NCBI GenBank assembly: GCA_044377005.1
Contig: JBILJV010000024.1
Span: 1 to 29,598 of the forward strand
Source of the DNA: JABMMZ01 sp044377005
GTDB lineage: Bacteria; Bacteroidota; Bacteroidia; NS11-12g; UBA955
Direction of reading: 5' to 3'
Length of the DNA: 29,598 nt
Positions 24,246-29,598 of the stretch are shown here, piece by piece. The position numbers and the translations under genes are program-made. The notes beneath the pieces are model-generated. The model saw only the letters and a program-made list of their open reading frames with translations, was not told where the DNA came from and made no database searches. Within the stretch, counting starts at the first letter, position 1. Every line of letters begins with the position of its first letter.

Positions 24246-25217
24246 ATGCAACAAATCTTAGAAAAATACGAAACAATAAAAAAACTTCTTAAATTAGAAA
24301 ATGAAACGTCTGACAGAAAAGAGTTTCATGAGAAAGTAAAACCATTACTTTTAGAGTTGGGTTCAAACAAAGAATTTTTAAAAGAGGTAGTTATTAGGAA
24401 TTTTTCAGACGATGGTTTCTTGAAACAACAATGGTCTGGCTATAATATTCCTTTTTTATATGTTTACGAAACGGAGCATTTAAATTTAAAAATTCATTTG
24501 TTTCCTCCCGATAAGGAAAAAAGAGACAATATTGCGGCGCATTGCATTCACCACCATAACAATTATATGTTAACAACCAATGCTTTTTTTGGTTCAGGTT
24601 ATGAAAGCTTTTTGTTTGAAAAAAATCCTCAAGTCAATCCAGAAAACTTGGAAGTTGAAATGAAAATTAACAAACATTTTCATCAGAAAGATTGGAATCC
24701 AAGTACGGTGGACAGTTGGGAACCTCATGTTGTACTTATACCTCAAGAATTGTCTGCAACTTTGTTAATTTGGACACCTGACAAAAAAAGAACGACAGAT
24801 AATTTAAGACAAAATCCTTTATTGAAAGCCATAAAAGGTCCTTTGCGATGGATTATTCATCAGCTAAACTTAACCAAACAATTCGGAATTGCCGAAGAAT
24901 ATACTTATCAATTTTATCCTAATCCAATTGGAAAAGGATACAAAGGAATTGAAGAAAGCGACTATTTTGCACCTACTAAAGCAGAAAAAGGGCCTAATGT
25001 CGATCATTATTCAGCACAAATGATGTTTGCGTTTATTCAAAGAGCAAATTTATTTGATGTGGAATTTTTTAGTGCTAATAAAAAGAATATTCCAAGCTAT
25101 TATCATCCATTTATTGAAATGATAATAGCGGGCGATTCCATTCCTGATGTTTTTCATCGCACTGAAATAAATATCCCCCAGAAGACTTATTACAGAGAAG
25201 ATGTTTTGAAAGCATAA
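24246..25217 (+). CDS. Unrecognised protein, possibly cupin-like
   Basis: I cannot assign this 323-residue protein to a known family. A helical N-terminus (residues 1-65, Lys/Glu/Leu-rich) leads into a stretch that alternates like a beta-barrel: LKIHLFPPDKEKRDNIAAH, then CIHHHNNYMLTTNAFFGSGY (about residues 97-120), which resembles the metal-binding H-x-H strand followed by the G-rich turn of cupins, and EPHVVLIPQELSATLLIWTP (about 160-180), which could be the second cupin motif. On that reading it would be a metal enzyme such as a dioxygenase or an isomerase. No signal peptide or membrane segment is seen. The setting suggests a sugar-modifying role, but this is speculation. Confidence 0.45.
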   Translation: MQQILEKYETIKKLLKLENETSDRKEFHEKVKPLLLELGSNKEFLKEVVIRNFSDDGFLKQQWSGYNIPFLYVYETEHLNLKIHLFPPDKEKRDNIAAHCIHHHNNYMLTTNAFFGSGYESFLFEKNPQVNPENLEVEMKINKHFHQKDWNPSTVDSWEPHVVLIPQELSATLLIWTPDKKRTTDNLRQNPLLKAIKGPLRWIIHQLNLTKQFGIAEEYTYQFYPNPIGKGYKGIEESDYFAPTKAEKGPNVDHYSAQMMFAFIQRANLFDVEFFSANKKNIPSYYHPFIEMIIAGDSIPDVFHRTEINIPQKTYYREDVLKA

Positions 25218-25360
25218 GAGTACAAATTTAACCAAATAGAAAGCAGAAATGGTATAAGAGCTCAGAAGTATAAATTAAATATCTTATAACTCCTATGTTT
25301 TCTTAGTTTTCTTTTTAATTATAGTTACATTCTATTTATTCTTCTGTAATTTGTGCTCTT
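25216..25360. repeat. Long-range imperfect inverted repeat in a 216-base gap
   Basis: AAGAGTACAAATT (25216-25228, overlapping the stop codon) is complementary at 12 of 13 positions to AATTTGTGCTCTT (25348-25360), the remaining pair being a G-T wobble. Partial copies of the word GTGCTCTTT recur at 25376-25386. The whole gap 25218-25433 is AT-rich and contains no gene that I can support. It is the largest intergenic gap in the window and may carry regulation of the following GT genes, but I see no clear promoter. Confidence 0.4.
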
Positions 25361-25433
25361 TAAGTATATCCCAATGTGCTCTCTTTGTTATGTTTATACA
25401 TTACTCAATGCAGTTAATTCTCCCAATAAATAA

Positions 25434-26633
25434 ATGAAAATAATTTTCTATTCCCCACATCCAACTCATGATATTGTTACGGAGGTAGGTTATGCAACCC
25501 ATCAGCGTGAAACAATTATTGCATTACAAAATAAGGGGGCAGAAGTTATTCCTGTAATTATGGGTGGTTCAACATTGGATGAAGTGCCTTACAAGGATGG
25601 AAAAGCTATAACCCACTCAGGTTTAAAAGGATTAATTAAAAAAATAATTCCCCGCTATGTTTGGGTTACTCTCAAAGATTTTCGTTTGATGATGCACGAT
25701 CGACGAGCGGCAAAGTGCTTAGAAGCTGCAATAAAAAAACATCAACCTGATTTGGTTTATGAGCGGTCAGAATATTTGCAAGATTCATCAGTTTCAGTTG
25801 TAAAAAAGTATAACATTAAATTTTTTATTGAAGTAAACTCTCCTTTCGTTCAAGAAATGAAGCATTTAGAAGGTAGTAGTCTATGGACAGGTTTGGGCCA
25901 TTATAAAGAAAAAAGAAAGTACAAAGCAGCCGACCAAGTGTTGGTAGTGTCAAATGCTTTAAAAACGTTTCTAGTAAAACGATATGGGATTGAAAATAGT
26001 AAAATAAGTATTTCACCAAATCGAATAAACATCAAAGAATTTACACAGAAAAATCTATTAGAAGTGCCAATTAACTTCAAAAAAGAGGTTCCAATAATAG
26101 GTTTTGTAGGTTCTATTTTACCTCATCACGATGTAGAGGACTTAATTGCAGCATTTAAGCTAGTAATAGATAGGGGATATAAAGCACAATTGTGCATAGT
26201 AGGGGGTGGAAGTTTGCTAGACTCTTTAAAAACAAAAGTGGAGCAATTAAAGATTTCCGAATGGGTTTATTTTACTGGAAAAGTGCCACACCAAAATGTT
26301 CCTGCATATATCAAGCAAATGGATATATGTGTTATGCCGGGGTCTAATTGGTATGGCTCACCTATAAAAATATTTGAGTATGGAATATTGGGAAAAGCAG
26401 TTATTGCTCCAAATAATGGTCCAGTAAATGATGTCATGGAAGATTTGAAAGATGGAATATTGATAGAAAAAGGAGCAAATTCTATAGCAAATGCAATGAT
26501 AAAGTTGATAGAGGATTCAGAATTGCGTTTGCGTTTAGGGCAGACATTTAAAACAAAGATTGAAGCAAAATATCAATGGGATCATGCAGCTCAAATGATT
26601 ATATCAGCATTTGAAAAATACATCGTTAACTAG
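25434..26633 (+). CDS. GT4 family glycosyltransferase
   Basis: The 399 residues have a GT-B layout. The N-terminus, IIFYSPHPTHDIVTEVGYATH, carries a divergent first loop. VPIIGFVGSILPHHDVEDLI is the first strand of the second domain, with its H-x-D-V-E-D-L motif, VYFTGKVPHQNVPAYI is the G-x-v-x-x-x-x-x-P strand, and SPIKIFEYGILGKAVIAPNN gives the Glu-containing helix of GT4, followed by a Gly-Pro in place of Gly-Gly. ILIEKGANSIANAMIKLI and the WDHAAQMI end are typical. It follows a 216-base gap, so it may start a new transcription unit. Confidence 0.85.
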   Translation: MKIIFYSPHPTHDIVTEVGYATHQRETIIALQNKGAEVIPVIMGGSTLDEVPYKDGKAITHSGLKGLIKKIIPRYVWVTLKDFRLMMHDRRAAKCLEAAIKKHQPDLVYERSEYLQDSSVSVVKKYNIKFFIEVNSPFVQEMKHLEGSSLWTGLGHYKEKRKYKAADQVLVVSNALKTFLVKRYGIENSKISISPNRINIKEFTQKNLLEVPINFKKEVPIIGFVGSILPHHDVEDLIAAFKLVIDRGYKAQLCIVGGGSLLDSLKTKVEQLKISEWVYFTGKVPHQNVPAYIKQMDICVMPGSNWYGSPIKIFEYGILGKAVIAPNNGPVNDVMEDLKDGILIEKGANSIANAMIKLIEDSELRLRLGQTFKTKIEAKYQWDHAAQMIISAFEKYIVN

Positions 26634-26687
26634 TATCACTTTTAATTATGTTATCTAAAAATTAATTAAAACTTCAAATTAATTAAG

Positions 26688-27641
26688 TTGAAGACTATTC
26701 AAGAAAATACAAATTTGGTTTCGGTTTTAATGCCTGTGTTTAATATGCAATCTTCAGTAAAGGAGTCTGTAATGTCGATATTAAACCAAACTTATCAAAA
26801 TTTTGAATTATTGATTGTAGATGATGGTTCAACAGACGAAACTTGGAATGTATTGGAAGAAATAAAAAATAATAAAATCAAATTATTTAGATTCGAAAAT
26901 AATAAAGGTAGGCCGTTTGCAAGAAACTTTCTATTAAATAAAGCTCAAGGACAATACATCGCTTGGTTAGATGCAGACGATTTTGCTTTTTCAAGTCGAT
27001 TAGAAAAGCAAATTAATTTTTTGAAAAATAAAAAATTTGTGAGTTGTGTGTCATCAAATGCATTAATGTTCAATTATAAATGCAGCTTTGTAAAAACTGT
27101 GGTTTCAAATACAATATTAATTAGAACACAACTTTTGTTTAAATCCCCTATTGTATTCAGTAGTATAATGCATAGAAAAATTGAAGGACTTTTTTTTGAT
27201 GAGACTTTATCAAGATCTGAGGATACTAATTTTTTATGGAACCTATCAAATTATGTTAGTTTTTCTAATATTAAAGAGATTTTAGTTAAACATAATTTAC
27301 CTGATAATCAAAGAGAGATTTATGAAGACTCATTAATTTATGTTAAACAATTTTTAAGCAAAACCATTCAATTACCTCCAAATTTCCCTATTGATAACTT
27401 TATTGTTTTACTAAGAGAGCCTAAAGAGTTAACAGCTAAACAAATTTCAATTACTTTGTCTGCTTTTAAAAAATTACTCCCCATTATAAAAAAACAATTT
27501 CCAGATTTAATTGCTGGGGTTAATGCTTTATTTGTATATGAAGTAATAAAATGTTCTTATTTACATTCAATTAAAAACCTTAAATATTTAATATTAGCGA
27601 ATCCTGTATGGGTTTATCAACTGTATAAAACTAAATATTAA
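26688..27641 (+). CDS. GT2 family glycosyltransferase
   Basis: The start is TTG at 26688: the in-frame stop at 26667 lies just upstream, and the first in-frame ATG would remove the first beta strand (VSVLMPVFN). The GT-A features are VSVLMPVFNMQSSVKESV, then ILNQTYQNFELLIVDDGSTDETW with the nucleotide-binding Asp pair, GRPFARNFLLNKAQGQYIAW, and WLDADDF with the D-x-D metal motif. SRSEDTNFLW holds the E-D catalytic base region of inverting GT2 enzymes. The 317 residues end in a soluble C-terminal region with hydrophobic helices. It probably adds one residue of the repeat unit. Confidence 0.85.
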   Translation: MKTIQENTNLVSVLMPVFNMQSSVKESVMSILNQTYQNFELLIVDDGSTDETWNVLEEIKNNKIKLFRFENNKGRPFARNFLLNKAQGQYIAWLDADDFAFSSRLEKQINFLKNKKFVSCVSSNALMFNYKCSFVKTVVSNTILIRTQLLFKSPIVFSSIMHRKIEGLFFDETLSRSEDTNFLWNLSNYVSFSNIKEILVKHNLPDNQREIYEDSLIYVKQFLSKTIQLPPNFPIDNFIVLLREPKELTAKQISITLSAFKKLLPIIKKQFPDLIAGVNALFVYEVIKCSYLHSIKNLKYLILANPVWVYQLYKTKY

Positions 27642-27658
27642 TTTATTTCCCTTTATTT

Positions 27659-28789
27659 ATGAAAATTCTTCTTTTGACTGATGGTATATTCCCTTTTGTA
27701 ATGGGAGGAATGCAAAAACATTCCTACTATTTGGCCAAATATTTAGAAAATGAAGGGCTCAATGTAACTTTAGCGCATTGTGTTTATGCGCCCAATAAAT
27801 TCAAAAGTACTGATGAAGTTCATCAAAAAACAGGCTTAATTAATACGAAAATTGATAATTTTGATTTTCCTTCTTCTAAAGCATTTCCTGGACATTATCT
27901 TTATAATTCTTGGCGATACAGTCAATTACTTTGGGATCATTATAAAGCAAGTATTCATTTATACGACTTGGTGTATGCGCAAGGTTTTACTGCTTGGGCT
28001 TGGAATCAAAACAAAATTAAAGCCCCAATTGTGGTTAATTTACACGGATTAGAAATGTTTCAAACACCCTATTCAAACCGTGATAAAATTGAGAAAATTT
28101 TACTGAAAATCCCCGCTAAAAGTATACTTAAAAATGCCAAGATTGCCCAATCCTTGGGAGGTCAACTAAGTGCTATTATGCAACCTTTTAATAAAAGTGT
28201 ATTTAACTGTGGAATAGGGATTGATGACAATTGGTTTAATTATAATATTCGAAATAAAGAGGTTAATACGCCTACAAAATTTGTATTTGTAGGTCGATAT
28301 GAATTTCGAAAAGGTTTGGATGTTTTGGCAGAAGCCATTGAATCTATAATTGATGAACATAATTTTACCATTGATTTTATAGGCCCTATTCCTGAAACAC
28401 AACAAATAAAAAATACAAAAATTAAGTATTGGGGAAGTGTAAAAGAGGAAAGTAAAATACAAGCTATACTTGACAGTGTAGATGTGTTATTACTACCTTC
28501 TCGAGCTGAAGGAATGCCCACTGTGATATTAGAGGCAATGGCACGTGGATTGGCAGTAATTGCAACAGATGTGGGTGCTGTAAGTGAATTGATTAGTCAT
28601 GAAAATGGTTGTTTAATAGAAGCAGGTCAAGTATATGAATTAAAAATGGCTATGTTGTCTTACATTAATGGCAATTCAGTAACTTTAATGTCCCAAAAAA
28701 GAGCGTCTCAAACCAAGGTTAAGTCTTATCTTTGGAGCCAAATGATACACCAATATATTCAACATTTTAATAAGTTTCTAACTGCTTGA
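27659..28789 (+). CDS. GT4 family glycosyltransferase
   Basis: The 376 residues start LLLTDGIFPFVMGGMQKH, the G-G-x-x-x-H loop of GT4 enzymes. VVNLHGLEMF follows in the first domain. The second domain opens with FVFVGRYEFRKGLDVLAEAI and carries LLPSRAEGMPTVILEAMARG (E-x7-E) and ATDVGAVSELISHENGCLI. This is the most typical GT4 sequence in the window. Its TGA stop overlaps a TTG start of the following Wzy-like gene (TTGA), so the two are probably translated together. Confidence 0.88.
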   Translation: MKILLLTDGIFPFVMGGMQKHSYYLAKYLENEGLNVTLAHCVYAPNKFKSTDEVHQKTGLINTKIDNFDFPSSKAFPGHYLYNSWRYSQLLWDHYKASIHLYDLVYAQGFTAWAWNQNKIKAPIVVNLHGLEMFQTPYSNRDKIEKILLKIPAKSILKNAKIAQSLGGQLSAIMQPFNKSVFNCGIGIDDNWFNYNIRNKEVNTPTKFVFVGRYEFRKGLDVLAEAIESIIDEHNFTIDFIGPIPETQQIKNTKIKYWGSVKEESKIQAILDSVDVLLLPSRAEGMPTVILEAMARGLAVIATDVGAVSELISHENGCLIEAGQVYELKMAMLSYINGNSVTLMSQKRASQTKVKSYLWSQMIHQYIQHFNKFLTA

Positions 28790-29598
28790 TCAAAGAGCTT
28801 AAATATTATCTAAAACTGTGTAATCCATTATTAGCAAGATTATTGCTACTAGTGCTTTCCTCGTTTGGCGGTTCTATTGTGGCTATGATTACAGCATTAT
28901 TGGTGATTTTAAATGATTTAAGTAAAGAAAATTACAAATATGTATTTATTATTTTTACCAGTTTATTGTTGTTCTCTGACAGTAATTCAAGTTTATTTTC
29001 TCAGTCTGGTAAAAATGGAAAAGACTTAGTAATTGTGGCTATTGCCATTATGTTGATTGTGAAAAATAAAACTAATTTTAAATATACTTATCTTCGGTTT
29101 TTTGTTTACTACTTATGTATAGCTTTATTGGGATTGTTGGTCGCTAATTTTTCAATGTTAGGATTACAAAAGCTCTTTTCTTATGGATTGGTTATTTGGA
29201 TAATTCCAGTTTTATTGTTGCTGATTTTTGAAAAGGGAGAAGGTTTGTTATTCCTTCAACAACTAATTGTTACATTTACCATTATATATTTTATAAGTAT
29301 CCTATTATCTAGACTTAATCCTGCAAGTTTTGCCCAATTTGGTCGTTTCAATGGAATTCACCGTAATCCGAATGGTGTAGGTATTTTTTCTACATTGTTC
29401 ATCATGAACTTGTATTTAATCAAAGAAAAGATTCCTCAAATATTTAGTAAACGTGTTTTCTTGACTATTTTGTCTGTTTTTGTGTTGTCAATTGTTATAG
29501 CAAGTTCTCGAAATTCAATATTTGCACTTTTTATTTTCTTTGTTTTCAGTCTTTTTAGAGTGCGTTTTTTTGCAGGTTTGGTTTTAATTATTGGTATT
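28786..29598 (+). CDS. Wzy/O-antigen ligase-like membrane protein, 5' part
   Basis: Starting at TTG 28786, which overlaps the TGA of the previous gene, an open frame runs 271 codons to the window edge without a stop. It begins MIKELKYYLKLCNPLLARLL and consists mainly of hydrophobic segments, at least seven so far. The loop FGRFNGIHRNPNGVGIF is the hallmark G-R-x-x-G-x-x-x-N-P-N of the Wzy/WaaL (O-antigen polymerase and ligase) family, followed by ASSRNSIFALFIFF, the usual S-R-x-x-x-x-x helix start. Such proteins polymerise repeat units or attach the chain in the periplasm. The 3' part lies outside the window. Confidence 0.8.
   Translation, partial: MIKELKYYLKLCNPLLARLLLLVLSSFGGSIVAMITALLVILNDLSKENYKYVFIIFTSLLLFSDSNSSLFSQSGKNGKDLVIVAIAIMLIVKNKTNFKYTYLRFFVYYLCIALLGLLVANFSMLGLQKLFSYGLVIWIIPVLLLLIFEKGEGLLFLQQLIVTFTIIYFISILLSRLNPASFAQFGRFNGIHRNPNGVGIFSTLFIMNLYLIKEKIPQIFSKRVFLTILSVFVLSIVIASSRNSIFALFIFFVFSLFRVRFFAGLVLIIGI

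Noticed and set aside
28166..28521. Overlapping minus-strand open frames (93-98 residues)
   Set aside because: They lie inside a clear GT4 gene, lack any recognisable motif and have shadow-like composition.

Overview
This window is an AT-rich stretch in which every gene I can support lies on the + strand. It reads as the interior of one surface-polysaccharide (capsule, O-antigen or exopolysaccharide) biosynthesis locus. The low GC, the near absence of strong Shine-Dalgarno sites, tightly overlapping genes and the gene families present suggest a Bacteroidota bacterium, probably a flavobacterium-like one. That assignment is inference; no taxonomic marker gene is present. I saw no tRNA, rRNA, CRISPR array, transposase or prophage gene.

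Layout. (1) Positions 2-3438 hold the 3' part of a phosphoribulokinase/uridine-kinase family gene, a class II aldolase and two tandem sugar-phosphate nucleotidylyltransferase paralogues: kinase, aldolase and activation steps, perhaps for one unusual nucleotide-activated building block. (2) 3490-8184 hold a DPM1-like GT2, a GT-C-like membrane protein, a GT4 and a MurG-like GT-B protein. (3) 8175-15146 is the most unusual part: an N-terminally extended 2-hydroxyacid dehydrogenase, a divergent cyclase/formamidase-family protein, a NeuB-type synthase with SAF domain, an SpsF/NeuA-like cytidylyltransferase, an MBOAT/SGNH O-acylation pair, and a second, minimal NeuB-like synthase without SAF domain. 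(4) 15143-16396 is an unfamiliar, possibly sialyltransferase-like protein. (5) 16525-21015 carries an amidotransferase system of the WbpG/HisH/HisF kind, used in other bacteria to make acetamidino sugars. Its WbpG-like protein is fused to an intact class II glutaminase domain, although a class I glutaminase (HisH) is also present. Two paralogous glycosyltransferases flank hisH-hisF. (6) 22275-24171 has an acyltransferase-3 and an NAD-dependent epimerase; 24246-25217 is an unrecognised, possibly cupin-like protein. (7) 25434 to the end has GT4, GT2, GT4 and the start of a Wzy/O-antigen-ligase-like membrane protein that runs off the window and begins at a TTG codon.

Working together (inference): the synthases and nucleotidylyltransferases make and activate acidic and other unusual sugars; the amidotransferase module converts an amide to an amidine; about ten glycosyltransferases assemble the repeat unit; the MBOAT/SGNH pair and the acyltransferase-3 decorate it; the Wzy-like protein polymerises or ligates it. 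No Wzx flippase, initiating phosphosugar transferase, aminotransferase or 4,6-dehydratase is visible, so the locus must extend beyond the window or borrow those functions. Many genes overlap by 1-10 bases, and three junctions use a TTG start inside a TTGA overlap. The clearest breaks between genes, and so likeliest places for internal promoters, are at 16397-16524 and 25218-25433.
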